From Melieria omissa (Eukaryota > Arthropoda > Insecta > Diptera > Ulidiidae), in NCBI GenBank assembly GCA_963971225.1, contig OZ020269.1, forward strand, positions 30,235,783 through 30,299,782: DNA of 64,000 bases, in the 5' to 3' direction. Shown here one piece after another: positions 34,130 to 44,533 of the stretch (positions are counted from its first letter, which is position 1; each line of letters begins with the position of its first letter). The notes under the pieces are model-generated. The model worked only from the letters and a program-made list of their open reading frames with translations, did not search any database and was not told where the DNA came from. The position numbers and the translations under genes were made by a program.

Positions 34130-35017
34130 TAGACTTAAATATCCACGCCACGCCCATAATGGGAAGTTAAGATACTTACATATATTATTCAACCTACTTG
34201 ATTAATCATTTTACGCCATATAAGGCATAATTTTCAAGTTTTAAGAATTTTTATGAAGAAAAAACTCAAAATCGGTGCTTAGTGTGTATGGGCGGTACCA
34301 CGCCCAGTTGAGGTAAATGGCCCATTTTCATTTTCAAATGTCCTGCTATCAATAGAAATTAGTGTGCCAAATTTCAATACTTTTGCTTCATTTTAACTGT
34401 GATTTAAAAACAAACACATGAAAAAAATGTTACAACCTCAAATTTCAAAATTGCGTAAAAATTTTTTCTCCCACCAAAAGTGTTCGGGAAAAAAGTTTTT
34501 ATTACTTCTATTAGTACAGCAAATCTAACTGTAGGTACAAACTTTTTGTGAAAAGCTTCTCCGAATTAATCGCACGTTTTCGGGTTTTGGCCCCACTGTG
34601 CGTCGTCGCCGTTACGGCATTGTGATTGCAGTGAGTTTCGCTCGGTCTCGGGCAATCTAATGATTTTGTTATTAACTTTCCGTCACGGCTGCCGTTTTTG
34701 CGTTTCAGTTTCTTCGCCATTTCTCATTTCCTTATTTGTCATTATTTTCTGGTTGATATTGAGAAGAGGGCGCAAACTGTTGAAGCCAACTATTCACATT
34801 GGTAGTTGTTGGTAGTTTGCTAATATTAATTTTCAGAAGAATTCGTTGAAAATTGGTTTTTGGTTTTTTGCTCAAGAAGAAAACTAAAGTTTATAATATA
34901 GCGGCACAAAATAGACAAATTTAAAAGGCAATCGATTCATTTTCATTTCTCTGTTATATCTGAGGTTCATTCTTTTCTCTACAATTTTCTATTTTCAAGT
35001 TCTCGTTATGATTTCTT

Positions 35018-35300
35018 CATTTATTTATATATTTGTTTATTTATTTAATTCGATCTATGAACAAGAGTTCTTAGAGACTATAACAATATAACAGAGAGTT
35101 AAAAGCTTCTAAGAAAAATTATGGACAGAATTATGGATCGCACAATCAAGAGTTCATTGAGTTCTAACAGGGCTCTAAGAGGAGCATACCGTGCCTAATT
35201 TGTTCTCACGAAGCCAACATAAAATGGCACAGGGTGGCCCTGGGTTGGGCACCCAGCAGGGTAAGTGTGTGGAAAACCTATTCAAGCCTTTTTTGATTTA
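35018..35300 (-). repeat. Dispersed repeat, copy 2
   Basis: Matches copy 1 at 10120-10500 in the same order of blocks: T-rich run, GAACAAGAGTTCTTA, AAGAGTTCATTGAGTTCTAAC, GGCTCTAAGAGGAG, then CTCACGAAGCCAACATAAAA and TGGCACAGGGTGG. No target duplication is clear. Confidence 0.6.
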
Positions 35301-35357
35301 AAAAAGAACTGTACCAAGTCTTTTCTGTTTACTTATAATTTACTAAATGATCTTATA

Positions 35358-36097
35358 TCAGGTGTACAACTTTGCTTCCGCCGTTTTCCGATAGGTGGCT
35401 GTACCGGCTGAGGCTGGTTGAAATACATAGATGGTAATGCCTTTAAAGTGAGTGTGGACAGTGCCTAACGAATTGTCATCGCCGTTTCAGTGACAGTTGT
35501 TCTTGTTTTCGTATTATTCACGCTCGAAAATTCCCGTTTATGTGCCCAATTCTCGCCATTTGCGGGAAGTTTTACTTTTCTGTTACAATTCGAAAAAAAA
35601 TGCAGCTGAAGCGCATCGAATGCTCTCAGAAATTTACGGTGATGCTGCTCTGAGTGAAAGAACGTGTCGGGAGTGGTTTCAACGTTTTAAAAATGGAAGA
35701 GCGACATGACAAAGTCATCCTCCAACACGACAATGCCCGGCGTCACGTCGCAAAAGTAGTCAAAAAGTACCTGGAAACGCTGAAATGGGAAGTCTTGCCC
35801 CACCCGCCGTATTCCCCAGATGTCGCCCCTTCTGACTTCCACCTATTCCGTTCGATGGCACACGGCCTGGCAGATCAACATTTTCAATCCTTCGAAGAAT
35901 TGGAAAAATGGATTGCATCATGGATAGCGTCAAAAGAGGACTCCTTTTTTCGAGCCGGGATCCGAAAATTGCCGGAAAGATGGGAGAAAGTTGTCGCTAG
36001 CGACGGACAATACTTTGAATAATACATCTGTAAGCACTTTTTCGCAATAAAGCTTTTAATTTTGGAAAAAACGGCGGAAGCAAAGTTGTACACCTGA
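35358..36097 (+). mobile_element. Mauritiana-like mariner deletion derivative (740 bp)
   Basis: The inverted tips TCAGGTGTACAACTTTGCTT are about 30 bp long and flanked by TA (35356-35357 and 36098-36099). The 740-bp length against about 1300 bp for a full mariner shows a large internal deletion. The remaining coding parts are in the next entry. Confidence 0.92.
35497..36022 (+). pseudogene. Mariner transposase, catalytic middle deleted
   Basis: The N-terminal part reads HLREVLLFCYNSKKNAAEAH then RTCREWFQRFKNG (first helix-turn-helix). It jumps near 35700, in another frame, to DKVILQHDNARRHVAKVVKK with the second catalytic Asp. It then continues through PPYSPDVAPSDFHLF (third Asp) to the natural C-terminus DGQYFE. 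The region between the first helix-turn-helix and the second Asp, including the first Asp, is absent. The protein types as mauritiana/vertumnana-like by eye. It cannot be active. Confidence 0.9.
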
Positions 36098-36354
36098 TAA
36101 TTTATTAAAAAAAGAAAATCTTGAATTTTACTTCCACACAGAGCCGTGAAGTAGCACAGAAGGTGATTTATAATCTCCCAATTTACTTCTTCACTGCGCC
36201 AACTTTCATTTTTGGGGATTCCGTGCACAAATTTCGAACTCAATGCCATTTGAAACCATACTTGCCAACCAAATTTATTTACCGTAAGTATAGAGGGGTT
36301 GGGGATCATGTACCACTAGTCTGAGCTATCATGCTCTGTTAAATAGCTACAATA

Positions 36355-37624
36355 ACACTTCGTTCAATAATGTGTGTGACTAACTAATTAAAACACATTT
36401 TTTTGCCAAAATTCGTTTTTATTGGTCAACATAGTCCCCTTTTAGGGAGAACAATCATTCCAACGCTTTTCCAATCTTTCGATACCGCCTTTGTAGAACG
36501 ATTTTTCTTTGCCTTCAAAATAGGCGTTAGTTTCGGCGATTACTTCATCATTTGAGCCAAATCTCTTACCACGGAGCATCTTTTTGAGGTCTGCGAAGAG
36601 CCAGTAGTCGCTGGGGCCAGATCTGGAGAATACGGGGGATGAGGAAGCAATTCGAAGCCCAATTCATGCATTTTGCCATCGTTTTCATCGACTTGTGACA
36701 CGGTGCATTGTCTTGGTGAAACAACACTTTTTTCTTCTTCATATGGGGCCGCTTAATCGCGATTTCTTCTTTCAAACGTTCCAACAACGCTATATAATAG
36801 TCGCTATTGATTGTTTTCCCTTTCTCAAGATAGTCGATGAATATTATTCCGTGCACATCCCAAAATACTGACGCCATAACCTTGCCAGCCGATGTTTGTG
36901 CCTTTGGGCGCTTTGGGCGGCTTTCACCGGTTGCATGCCACTCAGCAGACTGCCGATTTGACTCTGGAGTGAAATGGTGGATCCATGTTTCATCCATTGT
37001 GATGTACCGACGCAAAAACTCCGACTTGTTGCGCGTAAACATGTCCAAACAGCTCTTTGAATCATCGATTCGTTGTTGTTTTTGCTTCGGGATGAGCAAA
37101 CGCGGCACCCATTTCGAAAACACCTTTTTCATAACCAAATGTTCGTGTATTATGGTGTGTACACTGCCTGCTGATATCTTTAGAATGTCAGCAATCTCCC
37201 CCACTTTCACTTTACGGTCGGACATAATGATTTTCAGTGTTTTTTCAACGTTTTCCGGAATAACAGCGTCATTTGGCCGTCCAGTAGATGGAATGTCATC
37301 GGTGTCTGTACGACCACGTTTGAATTCGGCATACCAATAACAAATGGTTCTTTTTGATGGAGCAGAGTCCGAATAATGTTTTTCAAGCCATTCCTGGCAT
37401 TGAACAATATTTTTTTTCATTAAAAAACAATGATAAATCAGCACACGGAATTTCTTTGAATTCATTTTTTTTGAAAACTCAAAAGTAGTGTCACTTAAAG
37501 CACTGTAACTTGTAAACTAATGGTCGGATTGACATATAATTTTGACAGTAAGCCTAAAAAAATATTGATTTAGGATTAGTGCCGCCATCTATGTGTCAGT
37601 CACACACATTATTGAACGAAGTGT
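36355..37624 (-). mobile_element. Irritans-type mariner copy C (1270 bp)
   Basis: The same ACACTTCGTTCAATAATGTG tips as copies B and D, flanked by TA at 36353-36354 and 37625-37626. It is the most complete of the three. A small deletion near 37557 removes about 20 bases of the right untranslated part compared with B and D. Confidence 0.95.
36419..37465 (-). pseudogene. Irritans-type mariner transposase, best-preserved copy
   Basis: The start ATG (37465) is intact: MNSKKFRVLIYHCFLMKKN. The helix-turn-helix pair (residues about 25-110), KWVPRLL, the first Asp (TMDETWIHH, near residue 155) and the second Asp (FHQDNAPCHKSM, near 248) are all in one frame of about 260 codons. A one-base deletion then shifts the frame at MAK, and a second one-base deletion follows in the PDLAP block. 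The third Asp and the C-terminus (GIERLEKRW, DYVDQ-stop) are therefore read only in other frames. The full-length family would be about 345 aa. Confidence 0.93.
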
Positions 37625-37626
37625 TA

Positions 37627-39510
37627 TGTCCTTAAAATAACGCCAAGTAGCTGGACGTTTTAATTACCAACGACATAATAGCCAAAACCAATAAGGTCGG
37701 GATATGTAAGAATTGGCAAACTTTTGTTTTTTTCTGGTCTTAAAAGTCAATGAGCCACTTTACTTTTTTTACACTAAAAAGTTGTTAACGATTTTCTGCC
37801 TGGAAATATTTTCATACACTTTACCAATAAAGGAAGAAAATTTAGTTATTGTAACAAAACTTTATTACATTTTGTCTGTAACTCTTTGCACATTTGTGAT
37901 TCTGCACTTAAATTGCTTATGGTTCAAGGTCAACCAATTTCATAGCAATAACCATAAAAATCATTCACTTGTTCTCTGGCTTAGAAATTCATTTAAATTA
38001 TTTTCATCTTTGAAATGCTGATACGATTTGCTTTGAAGCCCACTCAACCAACATGCACCAATTAAACATTAACAACAAAGCAGTGAAGCGACCAACAATT
38101 TTCAACCCAGCAACGTGTCCAATTTTCTTATCCTTTTGTGTTGAAAATTTTGCTGAATTGTTGAAGTTTATTTTTAGCCAAAAATGTAACAGACAGACAC
38201 ACAGACGAGTAAGATACAAAATCATTGCACAGTGCAAAGGATCAACATAAATTGAAAGTAGCTGTAAAGTGCAACAACAAAAAACCATTCTTAAGTAAGT
38301 GATTCGATTCGTATTAGTTTTGTCTTTTTGGCTATGGTTTTTGTTGTTGTTGTGTTGCACATATGGCAATTTTTGAGAGTCTTACATGCGTTATTGACCT
38401 GTGTCAGAAAATTTAGTGAACAAATTTTATATGCATAAAATATTCAAGAATTTCAAATTAAGTTCGACAGGTTCATATTTAATTCAAACGATCTTTTGTT
38501 TCATGCCGATTTTAAAGGGACAATTTAAAAGCTGTGTGATACTGATGAACAAATTTTTTTAAGATAGTTTCGGAAAATCAATAACGATTACTATTACATT
38601 AAAAATAGAGGGGTTAATGGAGTCTCGACACTAGACTTTAATTTTTTTCCTACAAACCCAAAAGTTGACAACATAACTACTTCACTTGTATGTGAGGCGC
38701 CCTCTGGTGGTGAATTTTTGAACTTAATTAATTTTCTATTTTTTGCACTCAGAAATGTTGATGATCGCTGAATAAATCATTCAAATCGGTTCAGCACTTT
38801 CCCAGCCACGATGTATCCTCGCTTACATTTCCAACTGTAAATCCAGTTCCATTGAAAATTACTAGTTTTGTATAGCAGCCACCTTGAAAGTTGGATATAG
38901 CGATTAGGTGTGTATAGAAAAAACATTTGGAAGGGAAAATACATAGGCTTCAGTCTTACACATGGTACGTCTGGGACCAACCTGAGAGCAGCGGGAGCCC
39001 AATTTTTAAAAACCATGATTTTGTATGGGAGCCTCATTAAAGATTGAAGATAGGGGGTAGGTAGGTTCAAAAGAAATATTCAGGAGGAAAAATTAGTGGG
39101 GTAAGTTCAAGATTTAACCCTCGTTGAGCAACTTCTGAGCAGCTGTGGAGCAATTTATCGAGATTTTATTTTCAATCACTTTGGAAAAAACGCATTTTAT
39201 CTATATACACATTTATAAATAAATTTTTATTAAAAGACAAATATTATGAATGTAGCTTTTATGAACTAAGATAATTTTCATGGTTAATATGAAGTTTTTT
39301 CAAATCCGTTTCTATGGGAAATGGTCGAAGTTTTGTTCTGATTTCATTGAAATTTTGCACAGTAAGTTTTTTTTTCATAACTGTATACCAAATTTCATTT
39401 ATGTACGATCACTCCTTCTATTTTTGTCACTTCGCTGTATGAACTCGCGACACTGTGCGCCGAGCACTCTTGCTGCTGTTTAAAAAGAACTTCCTTGTCA
39501 GGGAAGTTCT
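37627..39510. other. No gene recognised
   Basis: AT-rich to moderate GC. The frames are short and overlap. No transposon ends, splice-consistent exons or domains were seen. Confidence 0.35.
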
Positions 39511-39514
39511 TTGA

Positions 39515-39875
39515 CAAAAATAAAATAAAATAAAATAAAATAAAATAAAATAAAATAAAACAAAATAAAATAAAATAAAATAAAATAAAATAAAATAAAA
39601 TAAAATAAAATAAAATAAAATAAAATAAAATAAAATAAAATAAAATAAATAAAATAAAATAAAATAAAATAAAATAAAATAAAATAAAATAAAATAAAAT
39701 AAAATAAAATAAAATAAAATAAAATAAAATAAAATAAAATAAAATAAAATAAAATAAAATAAAATAAAATAAAATAAAATAAAATAAAATAAAATAAAAT
39801 AAAATAATAAATAAATAAAATAATAAAATAAAAATAAAACAAAATAAAATAAAATACAATAAAATAAAATAAATT
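39515..39875. repeat. (TAAAA)n pentanucleotide array, ~360 bp
   Basis: Nearly pure TAAAA/AAAAT repeats with rare single changes (CAAAA, a TAAAT slip near 39649, AATAATAAATAAA near 39804). All frames through it are open on the minus strand as an ILFYF-type repeat because no stop occurs in the repeat; none is a gene. A second such array is at 54515. Confidence 0.97.
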
Positions 39876-41610
39876 TAATCAAGTGTATAATTGTGGCGAA
39901 ATGGAAAAGTAACTGCGACAGTTCAATCAATATAACTGTTTTCCATGGCCAACTAAATAACCAATTAAAGTCAGACCCCAACTTAAAAAACGGTCTACCA
40001 TATCTTAACGGTACCGAAGCAATATTAATCAAATCACTTTTTTACCAGACATTATCCTTGTTGTGCTTTTTAGTTCTGCGCTTTTCTCTTCTTATTGTTT
40101 TACTCTTTTTTTTTTGTTTGTTTTACTGTATTTTATTCGATTGCATTGTTTAGCTGTGGTGGTTGCTATTTCTTGATAAATCTGATAAATGATTCGTTAA
40201 AGAGTTGCTGATGATTTTTCCTTAAACTTGTTGTTATCCATTTAGCTGTTTCCCTTCGTTTTCCCCCCATTTTCCACTTCAATTAATTCCATTACTTTCC
40301 AGGCTTTCGTTGTCGTTGTTTGTTTTGACGCTGGTTTTTTTAGATTCGATTTTTTCGATTTTTGTTTGGGTTTGCATTCTCGTTATGCAAGGATACATTT
40401 CTTTGGTTTATTTGGTTAAAGACTTTTGGCAACTGGTCATTTCTTGAATTTGGCCACAAATGCTGAAAGTGAAGGTAAACGGAGCATTGGAAAGTCTTCA
40501 CAATCAGTTGGGTTTTTTCCTCTTTTTTTTTTGTTTGTCATTTGGCATTGTTCATGGCACAATAGAATCGAATTGATGCAACGAAATGAGCACTTGGGGC
40601 GAAATAAAATGACAATAGGGCGAAGCATGCTGACCAGTTGTGGGTTCATACACACAAACATACATATGTGATCATATCTACTTATGTGCATGCATATGGA
40701 TTTGCAAATAACGAGAAGCGACCGAAAATATGTGACTGAGCATTGTTGACATGATTATTCCTCGCAAATATTGAGCCTTCTACCAGGATTAAGTCTCTAA
40801 GCCTTTTTGCGTGCTCTAAGCCGCTTGTGACCACAAATGAAAACATCCCTCTCAAACACATACAATCTTACATACGTAAACAACTTTCATGGATATATTT
40901 GTGCTGTAAAAAAAAAATAATAAAATGTATATACGTCGAATATGGGTTTTCAAAGTGAGCGCCACTTGTTTTCTATTTGGAAATTCGCTTGTTTATGAGA
41001 AACAAAATCATTGAGATTTGTTGAATCATTATGAAGTTATTGTTGTTTTATATTTTCAACTTTGCAGCAGTTGCTAGTTGTGCTCGATTTGCAGTTTCAT
41101 TAAATTAAAATTTTTGAAATGTTGACAATGAGAAACCGAACATAGAACAAGGGATTCAAATATCATCAAATGTTTGTTTAGGTGTTTGCACTAAGCTGGG
41201 TGTGGACAGCTGCAATGTGATATTTCGCTATAAGAAAAAAGTGACAGAAAGTATTGAAATATTTTGTTTGTTTTTATTTAATGAAATTTTAATGAAAATG
41301 TGTACAACAAATTTTAGTGATTGCGAAAGTTTAGATATATGGCTGGAATAAAATTGCGTGATTTGCAAATTTTGAATAATAATTGAAAATAATTTACTAT
41401 GATTTTAGATGCGACATTCAAAGTGTGCATGAAAAATTGTAACCAGGCAGCGAAAATGACTGTTATTTTAAAATGTTTCGAATCAAAAAGGAGTAACGAA
41501 AAAATTGCTGGTGGACTTTTTCCATTATGATCGTAATGGCCTCAACTTTATTATATTAAACGCATTTTAAATTTTTTACTTTTGCTATAAAAGTTAGAAT
41601 TACAAAATAC
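39876..41610. other. No gene recognised
   Basis: T-rich runs near 40.10 and 40.50 kb and a mix of short frames. Nothing with a domain or clear element ends. Confidence 0.35.
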
Positions 41611-41945
41611 AAAATTACATAAATAAAAAGCACAAAATATTTAATTTTTTCGGGAAAAATAAAATACATAAATAAAAAAAATTCAAAAATAAATAAATAA
41701 AAAAAATAAAAAATAAAATAAAATAAAAAATAAAAAAAAATAAAAAAATAAATAAAAAAAATAAAATTACATAAATAAAAAGCACAAAATATTTAATTTT
41801 TTTCGGCAAAAATAAAATACATAAATAAAAAAAATTCAAAAATAAATAAATAAAAATAAATAAAAAAAATAATAAAAAATAAATTAAAAAAAAATATTGA
41901 AAAATATTAAAAAAAAAACTGTATAAAAATAAATAAATAAAATAA
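41611..41945. repeat. A-rich tandem duplication, 152-bp period
   Basis: AAAATTACATAAATAAAAAG then CACAAAATATTTAATTTTTT begins at 41611 and again at 41763. The following TAAAATACATAAATAAAAAA and AAATAAATAAAT runs are in the same order. Two units are complete enough to align by eye. The minus-strand FLFIF-type frame is an artefact of this. Confidence 0.8.
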
Positions 41946-43605
41946 AAGTTAAAATCTGTCCTTACGATTAAAACCATACCGGGCCCTGATTTTAACTCAA
42001 GCTAAGACATTTTCAAAATGGCCGCATTGCCATCAAAGCACCAAACATTGATTTAAAATTTATTTTGTTTACACTCGGCAAATAATAGTTTTGCTTGTCT
42101 GCACCTTTAAAACAGATTCAAAGTTTTAGTTAAATAAACACAAACTGACAAAGTGAACCCAATGAACTTTCAAACTTATTTTTGAAAATGCAATTTGATA
42201 TAAACACCTAGAATTGGTGTCGACTTGACAAATGAATGTCAAGAGAAACGTTTGACATTGATTGGAACATTTAATATCTGCGAAGTAGTCCAGAGGTGGA
42301 CAGATCACACAAAATTTTTTACAACAAATTTGCATAAACAATTAAAAATATGTGAATTGAACGCTTTTGTATGATTTTACATGTCAGTTTGTGCGTATGT
42401 ATGTAAGTCTGCAGTTGTGGAATGAACAAATTCGTTTGTGTCAATAGTTGTTTTTTATTTATTTCTTTATTTCTTTTTGCGGGTGTGAGAAATTTCGCGG
42501 CCAACTGCAGCTCACCTTCGACACTTTCACAGACACATTTGCACATTTACATGAATGTCATTTGTATGTCTGTCTGTCTGTATGTTAGTGTGAGTGTGTG
42601 TGGCAACACGTGCAACCACTAACCAGCAGCGCACAAGCGACAAACAATTTCACTATGGTCCCCGAGTGCACTCGCACCGGTGCAGTTTGTTTGTCTCACT
42701 GTTTAGTTCACTCTTCACTCTGCCTGCATACAAATGTACTGAACATTCTACATGTTTAGTTGTTTGTGCAATAATGTGTATGTTTATTTTTACATTTGCA
42801 AAAATATTTACATAAAGTTTTAGTGAGGTAGGTAGGAGCACACGAACGAACGGCAGCCAACAGTTGCGCGCGACAATGTGTCGGTCAGCATCAGTTCACC
42901 GCCTGGGGATGCGAAAACTTTCGGAAATGTGAACTCAATAAATTTGAAATTGACAAATTGTATTGCGGCTGGCTTTGACATTTCAGTTGTTCGGCATGTT
43001 TACAACTAAACGCTTATGTACATACAATCATGTGTGTGTGTGTGTGCACACAGGCATCTGCATTGAATGGGCACTTGTGTGAGTGTGTGTGGAAATGGCT
43101 GGACAGCTGCTTGTTGCAGCGCCAATGCAATTTAAAGTTGACACTTCGCTCATTCCGCTTCTGCTGCCGCTGTCGCGTCTCACTTGCACCACTTCAGTTC
43201 AACTCAATACGTTCAATCTAATTCGAAATTGTTCGACAAGCATTCACAACAACAACTCACTACTATATTTTGGTGGCATGCGTCAAAAATGCCAAACATT
43301 CGACAGAAACTTTTCAACTATTTTTCCCGCTTTCGATGAATTTCATTTAAATGTAAAAGTTGTTGGTGTTGTTAGTGTTATTGATGTGGCCATTTTATGC
43401 GACACCAAGTTATTAATTAGTTATTCACATTGTGTGACTTTGTCGAAATTCACATTGTTTTACAGTTTACACAAAAAAGTACTAATACATATTTAATGAA
43501 TAGTTTGGTATTTATAATGCATTAATAATGAATAATGACTGCTAAATATAAAATAAAAATTGCCATATTACATTCCAAAAAATTAAAAGGCAAATAACCA
43601 TAATA
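41946..43605. other. No gene recognised; TG-rich host-like DNA
   Basis: TG repeats near 42.55-42.60 and 43.03-43.09 kb. A plus frame at 43083-43496 of 137 codons lacks an ATG at its first codon and shows no domain. It could be upstream or intronic DNA. Confidence 0.35.
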
Positions 43606-44533
43606 TAGGGTTTTCCAACAAGAGGTGTTATTTTGGTATATTCAAAGAAAAATGCCATTTTTTGAGATAAATGATCGGATGTTTATTTCATACTAAAGAG
43701 GAAGGTATGCCGTTAATAATGAAAAACAACATCAGCCAAATGGCCACCACGACCACGCTTACAGGACCATATCCTTTTCATGAAATTTTCCATAACCAAA
43801 TCGCAAAGTGGCTGCCCTATGTCCTCGATAGCCTCACGAATTCTATCTTTGAGGTCTTGAATCGATGCTGGGCTGTTGGCGTACACCTTATCTTTCATGT
43901 GGCCCCAAAGGAAGAAGTCGCAAGGTGTTAAATCACAAGATCTCGGTGGCCAATTGTGATCACCTCTTCTAGAGATAACACGGTCCGGAAACTTTTCCCG
44001 TAAAAAAGCAATGGTTTCGTTGCTTGTGTGGCACGTAGCGCCGTCTTGTTGAAAGTAAACGTTGTCCAGATCAATACCATCCGACCATAAAAAATCATTA
44101 ATCATCTCTCGATAGCGCAATCCATTCAACGTAACTGTTGATCCAACCTCATTTTCGAAAAAGCAAGATCCAATGACCCCGCCGGACCATAAACCGCACC
44201 AAACAGTCACACGTTGAGGATGGGGAGGCTTCTCAACAATAATTCTTGGGTTTTCCGAGCTCGAATTTTTCCACCAATTTCTGTATTGCGGCCCGACAAG
44301 GTGCTTCACGACGACCCAAAAATGCTTTAGTTTTGCGAACTGTGACTGCAAGATTTTCACCATTTTTGTAGTGAATTTTAATAATTTCAATTCGTTGTTG
44401 AAGCGTGTATCGTTCCATTTTTAGTAATGGCGTAGTTTCTACTTGTCAAATGTCAAAGAATAAAAGCTTCAAAAGTGACAGCTACCGAAATACCAGGTGA
44501 TTCAAAATAACACCTCTTGTTGGAAAACCCTAT
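43606..44533 (-). mobile_element. DD41D (rosa-like) mariner deletion derivative
   Basis: The inverted tips AGGGTTTTCCAACAAGAGGT continue to GTTATTTTG (about 30 bp), with TATA at each edge, so the exact TA duplication is ambiguous by 2 bp. The length of about 928 bp shows an internal deletion. The coding remnant is of a divergent mariner group. Confidence 0.9.
43713..44418 (-). pseudogene. DD41D-type transposase remnant lacking first Asp
   Basis: The N-terminus reads MERYTLQQRIEIIKIHYKNG then AAIQKLVEKFE. A deletion near 44260 then joins it in another frame to SSENPRIIVEKPPHPQRVTV and WCGLWSGGVIG, so the segment with the first catalytic Asp is lost. The second Asp is in VYFQQDGATCHTS and the third in PRSCDLTPCDFFLWG. 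There are 41 residues between these two, against 34 in ordinary mariners. That spacing is known from the rosa group first described in Ceratitis; the assignment is by this spacing and general similarity. The C-terminus VMENFMKRIWSCKRGRGGHL appears natural. Confidence 0.85.

Larger units (their letters stand above)
31481..34600 (+). mobile_element. Transib DNA transposon, complete ends, decayed
   Basis: The 38-bp terminal inverted repeats begin CACATTGGGGCCAAAACCCC on the left (31481-31518) and, inverted, CACAGTGGGGCCAAAACCCG on the right (34563-34600), with two mismatches. They are flanked by a 5-bp GC-rich duplication CGTCG (31476-31480 and 34601-34605), the known Transib target preference. 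CACAGTG is also the heptamer of the V(D)J recombination signal, in line with the shared origin of Transib and RAG1. The element is 3120 bp, or about 2.4 kb without the LINE inserted at 33435. The transposase inside is broken. Confidence 0.95.

Noticed and set aside
39395..40032. Long minus-strand frames rich in I, L, F and Y over 39.4-40.0 kb
   Set aside because: They are the translation of the (TAAAA)n array, which contains no stop in these frames. The same holds for 54507-54981.
41615..41977. 120-codon hydrophobic minus frame
   Set aside because: Translation of an A-rich tandem duplication; no start context, no domain.
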